Position numbers and translations under genes: made by a program | Notes under the pieces: model-generated | Told to the model about the DNA's origin: nothing | Database searches by the model: none | Seen by the model: the letters and a program-made list of their open reading frames with translations, nothing else | Source: Puniceicoccaceae bacterium | Lineage (GTDB): Bacteria; Verrucomicrobiota; Verrucomicrobiia; Opitutales; JAFGAQ01 | DNA: 64,000 bases | Direction of reading: 5' to 3' | Assembly (NCBI GenBank): GCA_028285755.1 | Contig: JANQOQ010000014.1 | Coordinates: forward strand, 62,001-126,000 | Shown: positions 1-8,222 of the stretch, one piece after another | Position numbering within the stretch: position 1 is the first letter of the stretch | Layout: every line of letters begins with the position of its first letter

Positions 1-150
1 TTGGTGGGGGATATGGTGCATGGTGCGACGCATTCGGAGGATGCGGTGAGCTGTATGCACTGCCATCGTTCTGTTGGCCACGGGGATTCGGTAGGGATGG
101 GGCGTTATGACCCTGCCATTCATATTTTAGCAAAGGAATTGAAGCCATGA
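1..150 (+). CDS. nrfH: NrfH-like cytochrome c, C-terminal end (partial)
   Basis: The open frame runs in from the left edge and stops at 148-150, so only the last 49 residues are visible. It contains one c-type heme motif, CMHCH (residues 19-23 of the fragment), followed by a histidine-rich stretch ending in ELKP. NrfH is the membrane-anchored tetraheme quinol dehydrogenase that feeds electrons to NrfA. The stop overlaps the next start in ATGA, so the two genes are translationally coupled. The assignment rests on the heme motif plus the position directly before nrfA. Confidence 0.8.
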   Translation: MVGDMVHGATHSEDAVSCMHCHRSVGHGDSVGMGRYDPAIHILAKELKP

Positions 151-1586
151 ATGATTCTAACTCGAAATCCACTGTCCTGTATATTGGGATCTTCGTTGTT
201 GCCGCGATTGCGATCGCTTCGACAACTGCATTGTTGATTAACATTTACGAGCGAAAGGCTGAGGCGAAGGACCCGTATATTCGCACAGTTGAGGTGACCG
301 AGGATACGACGGATCCTGCGGTGTGGGGGATCAACTGGCCGCGGCAGTATGATTCCTACCTGCTGACGGCGGAGAGTACGCGCACGCGGTTTGGCGGGCA
401 TGGCGGGAGTGAGGCACTGCCTGAGGAGAAGATTGAGCGGGATCCGTGGCTGAAGCGGATGTTCCTGGGGTATGCGTTTTCGATCGATTATCGGGACCGT
501 CGGGGGCATGCCTATATGCTGGAGGATCAGGAGAATACCAAGCGGCTAACGAAGCCGCAGTCAGGGTCGTGCCTGCATTGCCATGCTTCGACGATGCCGC
601 TTTATCGTGAGCTGGGGGATGGGGATGCGATGGCGGGTTTTGAAAAGACGCACGCGATGTCTTACCAGGAGTTGAATGCGATGCTGCATGCACGCGGGGA
701 TAATCACCCGGTGTCATGTGTGGACTGCCATGATCCGGAGACTATGGAGCTGCGGGTGACGCGCCCGGGATTTATCAAGAGTATCCAGATGCTAGCTGAA
801 TCCGATGCGGAGGTGCCTGCGATGCCGTCCATCGAGCGGTGGCGTGCGAGTGACCGGAGTGAGCCGTATGATGCGAATGTGCTGGCGAGCCGCTCTGAGA
901 TGCGCTCGTTTGCCTGTGCACAGTGCCACGTGGAATATTATTGCTCGAGTGCGATGCCCCTGGAGTTTCCCTGGAAGCATGGGCTGTCGGTGGAGGCCAC
1001 GGAAAAGCATTGGGATGAGACGGTTTTTGCGGATGGGCAGCGTTTTTATGACTATACGCATAAGGAAAGCGGGGCGGAGATCCTGAAGGCGCAGCATCCG
1101 GAGTTTGAGTTGTGGAGCACGGGGATCCATGCGCGCAGCGGGGTATCGTGTGCAGATTGCCATATGCCTTATATGCGGGATGGGGCTACGAAGGTTTCGG
1201 ACCATTGGGTGCGGAGCCCGTTGCTCAATGTGAATCGCGCGTGCCAGACGTGTCACCATGTGGATGAGAGTGAATTGCTGGAGCGGGTGGATATGATCCA
1301 GCAGCGTAATTTTGATCTGCTGCAACGGGCGGGTGCTGCGCTGATGGCTTTGCTCGATGCGGTGCAGGAGGCGAAGGCGGCGGGTGTCCCGGAGGAGGCG
1401 TTGGCAGAGGCGCTGGAGCTTCAGCGGAAGGCGCAGTGGCGGTTGGATTTTATCGCTGCGGAGAATTCGATGGGTTTTCACTCGCCACAAGAGGCTGCAC
1501 GGATTTTGGGCGAGGCTGCTGACTATGCGCGGCAGGGGGAGGTGGCGGCTTTGCGTGCGCTTGGGCTGAAGGGTGTGGACGGATAG
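147..1586 (+). CDS. nrfA: Cytochrome c nitrite reductase, catalytic subunit NrfA
   Basis: 479 aa, pentaheme periplasmic enzyme that reduces nitrite to ammonium with six electrons (DNRA). A single membrane segment or uncleaved signal lies at about residues 9-32. Five CXXCH motifs are visible in order: CLHCH, CVDCH, CAQCH, CADCH and CQTCH. Typical NrfA has CXXCK at the catalytic first heme; here that position reads CLHCH, as in a minority of CXXCH-type NrfAs. The segment [10 protein letters not shown] carries the active-site tyrosine region, and [12 protein letters not shown] precedes heme 4. It overlaps nrfH by 4 nt. The last codons (LKGVDG) are supplied by the 5' arm of TWJ-1, so the C terminus has been remodelled by the repeat. 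Confidence 0.93.
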   Translation: MNDSNSKSTVLYIGIFVVAAIAIASTTALLINIYERKAEAKDPYIRTVEVTEDTTDPAVWGINWPRQYDSYLLTAESTRTRFGGHGGSEALPEEKIERDPWLKRMFLGYAFSIDYRDRRGHAYMLEDQENTKRLTKPQSGSCLHCHASTMPLYRELGDGDAMAGFEKTHAMSYQELNAMLHARGDNHPVSCVDCHDPETMELRVTRPGFIKSIQMLAESDAEVPAMPSIERWRASDRSEPYDANVLASRSEMRSFACAQCHVEYYCSSAMPLEFPWKHGLSVEATEKHWDETVFADGQRFYDYTHKESGAEILKAQHPEFELWSTGIHARSGVSCADCHMPYMRDGATKVSDHWVRSPLLNVNRACQTCHHVDESELLERVDMIQQRNFDLLQRAGAALMALLDAVQEAKAAGVPEEALAEALELQRKAQWRLDFIAAENSMGFHSPQEAARILGEAADYARQGEVAALRALGLKGVDG

Positions 1587-1925
1587 ATTGCTGGGTTAGT
1601 GGTAGGTTTAGTTAAGTTCTTTTAGTTTGAGCGGGTAGTCCAAATTCAGGTTATTCGCCGCAATCTATCCTCTGGTGCACAACCGCAGTGTGCATCGGAT
1701 GCGCGCAGCAGTTACGTATGTTCATACGCGCCTTTACGCTTACCTTGCAGCCCGTGGTTCTGATCCTTTTCAAAGCACTTCCATTCATAGATGTGGCTTA
1801 TTCGGTATACATGCGAGGTATACTGTGGGCTCTCGCTACAGTCACGTATGTTTATACGCTCCTTTGCGATCGCCTTGTAGCCCTCACATCTCAAGCTCGC
1901 CACATCCTTCATAAATCTGCGAAGA
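1568..1925 (+). repeat. TWJ-1 (composite, two P3 arms)
   Basis: P1 GAAGGGTGTGG at 1568 pairs with CCACATCCTTC at 1900-1910. P2 is GGATAGATTG/CAATCTATCC, where most copies read GGATGGATTG/CAATCCATCC: a compensated base-pair change. A first P3 (AACCGCAG type) is followed by a second complete P3 (ATGCGAGG type) at about 1809-1890 before P1 closes. It begins inside the last codons of nrfA. Confidence 0.85.
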
Positions 1926-1955
1926 TATGGGTGGGAGATGTATGACTTTTGGGGC

Positions 1956-1986
1956 ACAAAAAAGGGCCTGTGGTGAGACAGGCCCT
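1956..1986 (-). terminator. Rho-independent terminator of the azurin-like gene
   Basis: On the minus strand a stem of AGGGCCTGT with ACAGGCCCT and a short loop is followed by a run of six T. It lies 28 nt beyond the stop of the cupredoxin gene. Confidence 0.85.
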
Positions 1987-2013
1987 GGGTTTGGGTCTTA
2001 AAGATTTGTGCTT

Positions 2014-2508
2014 TTATTGGGCGGTCACCGTCATGACCCCTTGCATGATGGCGAAGTGACCGGGGAATGAACAGATAAAGGGGTATTCGCCGGGTGCACC
2101 TGCGGTAAATGTGATGGTTTCCTGCTCGCCAGGGCCGAGGACTTTGGTAGCAGCGATGATTTTGGCCTGGTGCTCCGCTTCGGGGGGCAGGTATTCGTTG
2201 TCTTTCTGGGTCATGGCGGCCATGGCGAATGCAGCGAGGTCTGTGCCGGGCTGAAGGACTACAAGGTTATGGCCCATGGCTTCTTTGGGGAGTTTGCCGA
2301 TGTTTTTAAAGAGTATGGTGACATCTTCGCCAGTGGTGACTGAGAATGCGGTGACGTCGAAGCGCATAGTGTCATCCCCGTTGATGACGATGGTGCCGGG
2401 TGCGGCGGGTTCGGATGCAGCTTCCGGGCTGCCACTGTTGGAGCAGCCAGATGCTATAAGCAATAGAGCTGCTGCGGTAAGGATGGTAAGGTGTTTAACT
2501 AGATTCAT
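2014..2508 (-). CDS. Azurin-family cupredoxin lipoprotein
   Basis: 164 aa. The N terminus is a lipoprotein signal with lipobox ASGC (Cys22). The mature part is an azurin-type blue copper domain: His in KEAMGHNLVV, then Cys, His and Met in FICSFPGHFAIMQG give the four type-1 copper ligands in the usual spacing. The likely role is periplasmic electron transfer. The nearby nrfHA genes are respiratory, but whether this protein serves them is not shown. It ends at its own terminator. Confidence 0.9.
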   Translation of the reverse strand: MNLVKHLTILTAAALLLIASGCSNSGSPEAASEPAAPGTIVINGDDTMRFDVTAFSVTTGEDVTILFKNIGKLPKEAMGHNLVVLQPGTDLAAFAMAAMTQKDNEYLPPEAEHQAKIIAATKVLGPGEQETITFTAGAPGEYPFICSFPGHFAIMQGVMTVTAQ

Positions 2509-2578
2509 GATTTAAAGTATTTGATTCTAATTTAGATTAATCAAGTGAGCTAGTATTGTCCACACTGACTGGATATTT

Positions 2579-3514
2579 TTAGGGTTTTTCCGGGGTGGCG
2601 GGGTGATAGTATTGGGCGAGGGAGCGGATGAATTCGTGGCCGATGAGGCGTTGTAGGCTGCCGAGGTCGTGGCCGATTTCGGGAATTTCGCGGTAGGTAT
2701 GGGGAATATCGAGTTTGGTGAGGTGCTGAGTGAGGGCGCGGTTGTGCTCGATGAGGAAGTCGGTCTCGCCGCAGAAGAGGGTGATACCGATTTGGTCGCG
2801 AATTTTCTCGGGGTGTTTGGCAGCCCAGGCGAAGGCGTCGTCCGCAGGGTCAACACGTTCCATGACGCGGAAGGCGCCGGATATGGAGGCGACCGCGCAG
2901 AACATTTGAGGGTATTTGGTAGCAAAGCGGGTGGAGCCTGCACCGCCCATGGACCAGCCGGAGATGGCACGGCCGGAGCGGTCGGCAATGGTGCGGTAGC
3001 GTTCATCAATGGTGGGGATGAGCTCGTGGATGATGTAGGTCTCGGCTTTTACGTAGCTGTCTTCCCAGTCGACGTATTCGCTGAATTGGCCGCCGTTGAC
3101 GTATACCCAGATGACGGGGCCGATGTTGCCGGCTTCGAGCTCGTGGAGGACGAGGTGCACCATGTGGGCGGCTGATTTCTCAGTGCCAGTGACACCGTGG
3201 AGAAAGTAGACGACGGGGTAGCGCATGGCTGGGTTGTCTTCGTAGCCGGGGGGCAGGAAGCTGTTGTAGCCGATCTCGCGCTGCATGGAGGGGCTGTGAA
3301 TGGTGCCGTGGTGGACATGGGGCATGGGGTCGGGTACGCTCCAATTCCAGGTGGCGGGGTCGCGCGTGGGGCGGACGGAGGTAATGTCGGCCTCGCTGGT
3401 GGGGGAGTTTGCGCGTGCGCGTTCTTCGGCGGTCTGCTGGGGTTCTTCGTTCGCTTGGAGGAGCATTGCGAGCATTAAGGTGACTACGGTGAGTGTATGG
3501 CGATACTTTTGCAT
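2579..3514 (-). CDS. Secreted alpha/beta-hydrolase esterase (PF00756 type)
   Basis: 311 aa with an N-terminal signal peptide (about residues 1-21). The core reads YPVVYFLHGV (oxyanion region), then GWSMGGAGS with the GxSxG nucleophile serine, and a late catalytic His near EIGHDL. This matches the esterase D / feruloyl-esterase-like family that cleaves ester bonds on carbohydrates or small esters; the substrate cannot be read from sequence. The start codon is 3 nt from the P1 arm of TWJ-2, so the upstream leader of this minus-strand gene is the repeat itself. Confidence 0.85.
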   Translation of the reverse strand: MQKYRHTLTVVTLMLAMLLQANEEPQQTAEERARANSPTSEADITSVRPTRDPATWNWSVPDPMPHVHHGTIHSPSMQREIGYNSFLPPGYEDNPAMRYPVVYFLHGVTGTEKSAAHMVHLVLHELEAGNIGPVIWVYVNGGQFSEYVDWEDSYVKAETYIIHELIPTIDERYRTIADRSGRAISGWSMGGAGSTRFATKYPQMFCAVASISGAFRVMERVDPADDAFAWAAKHPEKIRDQIGITLFCGETDFLIEHNRALTQHLTKLDIPHTYREIPEIGHDLGSLQRLIGHEFIRSLAQYYHPATPEKP

Positions 3515-3517
3515 GGT

Positions 3518-3744
3518 GAAGGGTGTGGACGGATGGATTGCTGCGTTAATGGTGTATAATTAAATAGTATTGTTTGTTTTCTGGGTTAAATGATCTCTGC
3601 GTTATTCGTAGCAATCCATCCTCTGGTACACAACCGCAGTGTGCTTCGGGTGCGCGCTGCAGTTACGTATTAATATAAGCGCCTTTGCGCTTACCTTGCA
3701 GCCAGCGGTTCTGCATCCAACCACACCCTTCAGGGGTCCACGAA
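3518..3744 (+). repeat. TWJ-2
   Basis: P1 GAAGGGTGTGG / CCACACCCTTC (3721-3731), P2 GGATGGATTGC / GCAATCCATCC, P3 of AACCGCAG type with CGTATTAATATAAGCG apex, tail GGTCCACGAA. It abuts the start of the minus-strand esterase gene. Confidence 0.9.
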
Positions 3745-3752
3745 TTTTCATT

Positions 3753-3980
3753 GAAGAAGTGTGGGCGGATGGATTGCTCAGTTGAGATATAATGCAGTAA
3801 ATGATCGTAAATTGATTGGGTAAACATTCCATTTTGGTATTCGCAGCAATCCATCCTCGAGATGACATGCGAGGTGTGCTTCGGACTCTCACTGCGGTCG
3901 AGTATATGGCATACACTCCCTTGTAATCGCTTTACAGCCCTCACATCTCAACCTCGCCACATCCTTCAGGGGTCCACGAA
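3753..3980 (+). repeat. TWJ-3
   Basis: Head-to-tail with TWJ-2 with no gene between. P1 GAAGAAGTGTGG / CCACATCCTTC, P2 GGATGGATTGC / GCAATCCATCC, P3 of ATGCGAGG type, tail GGTCCACGAA. Bases 3981-4090 hold only a degenerate second 5' arm and a small hairpin (CTTGGATA/TATCCAAG). Confidence 0.9.
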
Positions 3981-4097
3981 TTATCGGAGTAGCTGGCTCA
4001 AGGATGTAGATGGGTGGATTGTCTTGGATATTGTTTCTGATTTATCCAAGTAGACGCATACGTGACCAATCTTCACCAAAAATAGTGATTAGATTAA

Positions 4098-4361
4098 TTA
4101 TTCCTGGAGGTGGGCGCGGAGGAGTTTGCGGTGTTTGGTGATGCGTCCGGTGACGCGGGCGCGCCAGTTTTTGAAGCTTTTGGGTTTGAGGCTATTTCGC
4201 ATGAGGTGGATAACCTCGGATTCGGATAGGCCGGTTCGCTCGAATATTTCGTCGAAGGTTCTGCGATCCTCCCAGGCATAACGAATTACCCGCTCCCGCT
4301 CGTGTTGTGAGAGCGTGTGAACGGATGGTTTGTTGATTTTAGTAAATTTTTTTGAGGGCAT
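4098..4361 (-). CDS. TIGR03643 / DUF2805 family protein
   Basis: 87 aa. The core RVIRYAWEDRRTFDEIFERT, then LSESEVIHLMR and FKNWRARVTGR.TKHRK is the signature of this small conserved family of unknown function. The family normally begins close to the first of these motifs. Here the first 17 or so codons (including KPSVHTLS) are read from the 5' arms of TWJ-4, and the start codon lies inside its P2 loop. So the repeat supplies both leader and N terminus. Confidence 0.85.
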   Translation of the reverse strand: MPSKKFTKINKPSVHTLSQHERERVIRYAWEDRRTFDEIFERTGLSESEVIHLMRNSLKPKSFKNWRARVTGRITKHRKLLRAHLQE

Positions 4362-4461
4362 AATGAGTAACTTGTTTCTGTGAATTTGTTATTGTTGGTC
4401 ACAAACCATCCTTAAGCTGACATTCGAGGTGTGCTATGGACTCTCACTGCAGTCGAGTATA
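4303..4461 (+). repeat. TWJ-4, truncated after half of P3
   Basis: P2 GGATGGTTTG / CAAACCATCC is a fully compensated variant. P3 begins ACATTCGAGG and proceeds to GAGTATA, then breaks off; the P3 3' half, P1 3' arm and tail are missing. The P1 and P2 5' arms are coding sequence of the TIGR03643 gene. Confidence 0.75.
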
Positions 4462-4481
4462 GGCGCCTCAGATATCACGGG

Positions 4482-5171
4482 CTATACCATTTGCTGTAAA
4501 TTGATTTCAGAAATCTCGGAATGCGGTGACATTGATAAAACACAATCGATGCATTTTAGGAAATCGGACATGGAGATGGGGGTCTGTTCTTCAAAGCGTC
4601 CTTCTTTAATATCATCGATTACTTCTTCGGTGGCTACATTGCCGGGGTTTAAGAGGGTAAGCGCTATCTTTTTGCTTTTTAAACTTAGTCGCATCGACTG
4701 AAGGGCTCCCCGGATTCCGAATTTTGAGGCGGTGTTGGCAACTTCCGGAGTTGCTGAGTTATCGAGCGCGGATATAGCTCCAATGATAATTGCTTTCGGG
4801 TTTTTAGATTTAGCCAGGTTTTTTGCTAAATTTCGGAGTAGTTCAATGGGTGCTACCAAGTTTACGGCGAGCACGAATTGAGTTTCCTGAAGGCTGCTGC
4901 TTTGAAATTCATATTGGGTTGTGAATGCATTTTGCTCCCAAACGCCTCCCATGTATAAAAATGTGTCCAACGGTTTGTCAGAGATTTCTTTAATGACTGT
5001 CTGAATACCTGATTCAGTAGCGAGATCGGCTTTGAGCCATTGACCGCAAACGGCGGGTGTTCGAGATACGCATATCAGGTGATTCTCAGGTGTATCGAGG
5101 TGTTTTGCGACTTCAGCACCGAGGCCTCTGCTACCTCCAAGCAGTAAAATTGTTTTTTTACCGGTGGACAT
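4482..5171 (-). CDS. Short-chain dehydrogenase/reductase-like protein
   Basis: 229 aa Rossmann protein. The nucleotide-binding loop GGSRGLG is at residues 12-18, and a Ser is in place in IIIGAISALD. The expected catalytic YxxxK motif reads NTASK, so lysine is kept but tyrosine is replaced by asparagine. It therefore may not be a normal oxidoreductase; a regulatory or binding role is possible. The 3' end lies next to the breakpoint of TWJ-4, so the last residues may have been altered by that event. Confidence 0.8.
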   Translation of the reverse strand: MSTGKKTILLLGGSRGLGAEVAKHLDTPENHLICVSRTPAVCGQWLKADLATESGIQTVIKEISDKPLDTFLYMGGVWEQNAFTTQYEFQSSSLQETQFVLAVNLVAPIELLRNLAKNLAKSKNPKAIIIGAISALDNSATPEVANTASKFGIRGALQSMRLSLKSKKIALTLLNPGNVATEEVIDDIKEGRFEEQTPISMSDFLKCIDCVLSMSPHSEISEINLQQMV

Positions 5172-5180
5172 GTGCCAGGA

Positions 5181-5453
5181 TTACTTTTCCTGGTTTTTCA
5201 TTTGCTCGGCGATAAGGGCTTCGAGCTCGGTTTTTTTGGAGTCTTCCATGGCGTGACCACAGCATTCGCCGTGCTTTTCGTCGTGTTCGCGGACGTGGCG
5301 GCAGGTGGACTGCACGTTCATGACTTGCTTATTATAGCGCCCGCAGATGGCACAGAAGGCCACGTGAAAGCGCAATCCCATGCGCTTCCAAAAGGGAAGG
5401 TCATGGTAATCTCCGTTTTCGAGAGCTTTAGATACCTGTTTGCAAGTGAACAT
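5181..5453 (-). CDS. Putative zinc-binding anti-sigma factor
   Basis: 90 aa. The motif Cys (residue 4) ... HVAFCAICGRY resembles the H-x3-C-x2-C core of zf-HC2 anti-sigma domains. Further Cys and His residues (CRHVREHDEKHGECCGH) suggest a second metal site. There is no membrane helix, so it would act in the cytoplasm. It follows the ECF sigma gene on the same strand by 15 nt, the usual order for a sigma/anti-sigma pair. Family assignment is from motif and context only. Confidence 0.65.
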   Translation of the reverse strand: MFTCKQVSKALENGDYHDLPFWKRMGLRFHVAFCAICGRYNKQVMNVQSTCRHVREHDEKHGECCGHAMEDSKKTELEALIAEQMKNQEK

Positions 5454-5468
5454 AGCGAGTTAATATAC

Positions 5469-6047
5469 TTATTCAGGCGGATTTTTCCACGCCTTATCGA
5501 GTTTTTTCATCAATTCTTGTCGGGCACGATGGAGTAGCACCCACAGATAATTCGCGTCAATGTCTAAAACCTTACAAACTTCTGCGGTTTCCATGTTTTC
5601 GAGCATTTTGAGGATGAATGCTTCGCGCATGGGGTCTTTGAGTTCGTCGAGACAGGTCTGAAAGATTTCGCGGAATTCGGCGTGGTCGGTGAGTTGGCGA
5701 GGGTCGAATTTCCAGGTTTCGGGGGACATGGTGGCGATGCCAGAGTATTTATAGAGGGCGGACTCGAGGATTTGCTCGTCTTCGCCGAGGTCGACGGTCT
5801 GGTGGCGGGCGCGTTTGCGAAAGATGTCGATGATTTTGTTGCGCATGACGGCTCGGAGCCAAAATTTGATGTCCTGGCGGCCGTCAAACTTTTCGAGATT
5901 TTTGATGCCGGCGAGGAGGGTGTCCTGCACGCAGTCCTGTGCGGCATCGGGATCACGCAGGCGCGAGAGTGCGTAGCGATAGAGATAATCGCCATAGAGG
6001 GATACCCATTGCTCCGGGCTGGGTATGTTTTTCCTGCTTGGGCTCAA
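5469..6047 (-). CDS. ECF-type RNA polymerase sigma factor
   Basis: 192 aa. Sigma2 region: WVSLYGDYLYRYALSRLRDPDAAQDCVQDTLLAG, followed by the -10 recognition helix region FWLRAVMRNKIIDIFRK. Sigma4 region: FILKMLENMETAEVCKVLDIDANYLWVLLHRARQEL, the helix-turn-helix for the -35 element. The spacing between the two is normal for the ECF group. It is first in a two-gene unit with the zinc anti-sigma candidate. Confidence 0.92.
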   Translation of the reverse strand: MSPSRKNIPSPEQWVSLYGDYLYRYALSRLRDPDAAQDCVQDTLLAGIKNLEKFDGRQDIKFWLRAVMRNKIIDIFRKRARHQTVDLGEDEQILESALYKYSGIATMSPETWKFDPRQLTDHAEFREIFQTCLDELKDPMREAFILKMLENMETAEVCKVLDIDANYLWVLLHRARQELMKKLDKAWKNPPE

Positions 6048-6203
6048 CTGACTAATTCGAGTTTATATGTCTGGGTACAGGAAAAGACAAAGTTTCCTGT
6101 AAGGATGGGTAAACAACAACGTTCCGTTATTAAGCGTTTTATCCAAAGTCGTGTTTGGCAAGCGCTTAATTACATATCCGCTAAAATTTTAACCACTGTT
6201 AAT

Positions 6204-6602
6204 ATGATCGAACTTACAGATAAACTTTTAGGACCTCAGGACGTTATTTCAGAATTTCAAGATGCAGTGGGTGCGCAAATCGATGAGTTGATGGCGCTGT
6301 TTTCCGAGGATGAATGGATGTCACTGCCTTATTGGGTGGACGTAATGGATGAGTTGCTGGCGATTCAGGCGATGTTGTTTGCACCGGGTGAATATGCCGG
6401 GCAGATCGCTGCGAAGGTGCAGGGGCTGCGGCGTAATCCGCTGAGTGAGCTGAATGCGGAGGTGCATGGGGAGATTTTGGTAACGCTGGAGTGGTTGGAT
6501 TTTACGTGTGAGACGTATTTGCGCGAGCTGCTCGGTGAGGATGTAATATTTGATTATGGTGCGGCTGCGGTGAGTGAGGAGTTGCTCGTGGAAGTCGCTT
6601 AG
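6204..6602 (+). CDS. Hypothetical acidic protein
   Basis: 132 aa, acidic and predicted helical (MIELTDKLLGPQDVISEF...), with no signal peptide or motif I recognise. An upstream in-frame ATG at 6105 would add 33 basic residues. I prefer 6204 because the composition changes there, but neither start has a clear ribosome-binding site. It is followed by a strong terminator. Function unknown. Confidence 0.65.
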   Translation: MIELTDKLLGPQDVISEFQDAVGAQIDELMALFSEDEWMSLPYWVDVMDELLAIQAMLFAPGEYAGQIAAKVQGLRRNPLSELNAEVHGEILVTLEWLDFTCETYLRELLGEDVIFDYGAAAVSEELLVEVA

Positions 6603-6654
6603 GGGAAAGTCTTTTTCTTAGATTCAGGGAAAAATCGATAGTTAGCTTGTATCT

Positions 6655-6686
6655 GGGGGGTGCTGTGGGAAGCACTCCCCTTTTTT
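6655..6686 (+). terminator. Rho-independent terminator
   Basis: GGGGGTGCT and AGCACTCCCC form a GC-rich stem followed directly by TTTTTT. It ends the preceding plus-strand gene and touches the 5' arm of TWJ-5. Confidence 0.85.
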
Positions 6687-6688
6687 AT

Positions 6689-6901
6689 GGAAATTGATTG
6701 GGCGGTTGGATTGTCGGTATGGTCTATTTCTTTAATAATTCAGCGCATTCAAAATTTTGTTAGTCTAGTTATTTGGAGACAATCCAACCTCAAGACTACA
6801 TACCAGGCAGCGCTTTATAAAATACCTCAGTCATGTATACTTATACACTCCTGAGCATTTTACTCGCTAACCAGATATCTAGTCATTGCCAAAGCATTTC
6901 C
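6689..6901 (+). repeat. TWJ-5
   Basis: P1 GGAAAT..TTGG / CCAA..ATTTCC replaces the usual P1 sequence but keeps pairing. P2 GGTTGGATTGTC / GACAATCCAACC. P3 is of the CCAGG type with an AAAATACCTCAG / CTGAGCATTTT mid-stem. Confidence 0.85.
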
Positions 6902-6906
6902 AGTTT

Positions 6907-7135
6907 GAAGGGTGTGGGCGGATGGATTGCTGAGTTGATATATGATTTAGAAAATAATCGTAAATTGATTGGGTAAACATTCCTTTGTGATATTCGCCGC
7001 AATCCATCCTCGAGGTGACATGCGAGGTGTGCTACAAACTCTCACTGCAGTCGAGTATTAGCATACACTCCTTTGTGAGTGTCTTGCAGCCCTCACATCT
7101 CAACCTCACCACACCCTTCAAAAGACGTTCACGAA
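6907..7135 (+). repeat. TWJ-6
   Basis: P1 GAAGGGTGTGG / CCACACCCTTC, P2 GGATGGATTGC / GCAATCCATCC, P3 of ATGCGAGG type with apex GAGTATTAGCATACACTC, tail GTTCACGAA. Part of a gene-free tandem array. Confidence 0.9.
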
Positions 7136-7143
7136 TATATGTT

Positions 7144-7375
7144 GAAGGGGTGTGGGCGGATGGATTGTTAGGTTGGGAGTATTGGTTTTCAAGTTTTTGA
7201 GATTATGGGATTGAACGAATTTCTTTGGTTATTTGCTGCAATCCATCCTCGAGGCCACAACGAAGGCTGACTGCGGCATTCGGCAAAGGGTCATGTGTAG
7301 GTTACACACTCCCCATGCCTCAGCGCTTGTAAACCATCGTTCTGGCTCTCGCCACCCCCTTCATTGGTCAACGAA
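7144..7375 (+). repeat. TWJ-7
   Basis: P1 GAAGGGGTGTGG / CCACCCCCTTC, P2 GGATGGATTG / GCAATCCATCC, P3 of AACGAAGG...CCATCGTT type with a GGCATT/ATGCC mid-stem, tail GGTCAACGAAG. Confidence 0.9.
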
Positions 7376-7534
7376 GCTTTGGTGGGGGTGTATGTGTCGA
7401 CTCATCCTCGAGGTGACATACCAGGCCTACTGCGTTATCCTGAATAGTTACGTATTAACATACGCGCCTACCCATTCTAACTTGTAAACCAGATATCTCA
7501 CTCTCGCCACACCCTTCAAAAAGCGTCCACGAAG
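7376..7534 (+). repeat. TWJ-8, P2 5' arm and loop deleted
   Basis: It follows TWJ-7 directly. The 5' part reads GGTGGGGGTGTATGTGTCGA and then jumps to the P2 3' arm CTCATCC. P3 is of CCAGG type (ATACCAGG / CCAGATAT); closing arm CCACACCCTTC at 7507-7517 and tail GCGTCCACGAAG are intact. Confidence 0.8.
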
Positions 7535-7554
7535 ATATTGAATTTTATATAATA

Positions 7555-7680
7555 TGCTACTAACGGAGTGCTGCATTTTATCCTAAAGGACGGAGGCTCC
7601 GGTATGCAGATTTGCACTGTGGTTACGTAATATCTATACGCTCCTTTGTGATCGCCTTGCAGGCAGCCGCTGATCGCTCT
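7555..7680 (+). repeat. TWJ-9, P3 fragment
   Basis: Only a diverged P3 is visible: GGTTACGTAATATCTATACG followed by CTCCTTTGTGATCGCCTTGC, preceded by TTTATCCTAAAGG. The outer stem is missing. The next gene begins just downstream. Confidence 0.6.
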
Positions 7681-7744
7681 GGGTGTAGGGATGGTTGCTG
7701 AATTGAGTGGTTGCGTATTGGGTGAGATTTGTCAGACTGTAGGT

Positions 7745-8014
7745 ATGAGTGGGCAAGCAGATTCGAATAAGAAGGCGGTGATTCTCGCGACGAAGAAGAG
7801 TGCGTTTTTGGCATTTTTGCTGGGTCTCATTTTTGGGCCTATCGGGATGATTTACTCGGCTCCCTGGGGTGCGCTGTTTATGTTTTTGGTGAATAGTGTG
7901 GTCGGGTTTCTAACGGCAGGGTTAGGGCTTTTTATTACCTGGCCTATTTGTGGTTTTTGGGCAGCGTTTGCGGCGATGTCCTACAATGCGAGAGTGCGCC
8001 GGAGTTTGGGCTAG
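7745..8014 (+). CDS. Small membrane protein
   Basis: 89 aa from the ATG of MSGQADSNKK. A charged N terminus is followed by two hydrophobic segments (about residues 22-42 and 45-75) rich in Gly, Phe and Trp. Longer upstream starts would read through the TWJ-9 fragment and are rejected. Function unknown. Bases 8015-8222 hold no gene I can support, only a short hairpin (CCTCGA/TCGAGG). Confidence 0.6.
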   Translation: MSGQADSNKKAVILATKKSAFLAFLLGLIFGPIGMIYSAPWGALFMFLVNSVVGFLTAGLGLFITWPICGFWAAFAAMSYNARVRRSLG

Positions 8015-8222
8015 CCCAGGGAAACGGAGCGCGGTGGGTGTTGCCGAGGGATTTATCCCGCAACGCAACCTAGGGTAGAATATCGTTCCGATGAGTCGTA
8101 GGTGCCTCGAAGTATCGAGGATTAAACTGTTAGAATGGTGAGTAGGTTTGCGTTTGTCCGGGTGCGTTTTTTGGAATAGCCGTATGTGTGTGATGAATGT
8201 GTTTTCCCTGAATAAGTTGAGT

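Noticed and set aside
1675-1957. Short ORFs within the repeats (both strands)
   Set aside because: The elements lack stops in some frames, giving many similar 60-100 codon ORFs with shared words, but there is no start context and frames are not conserved between copies.
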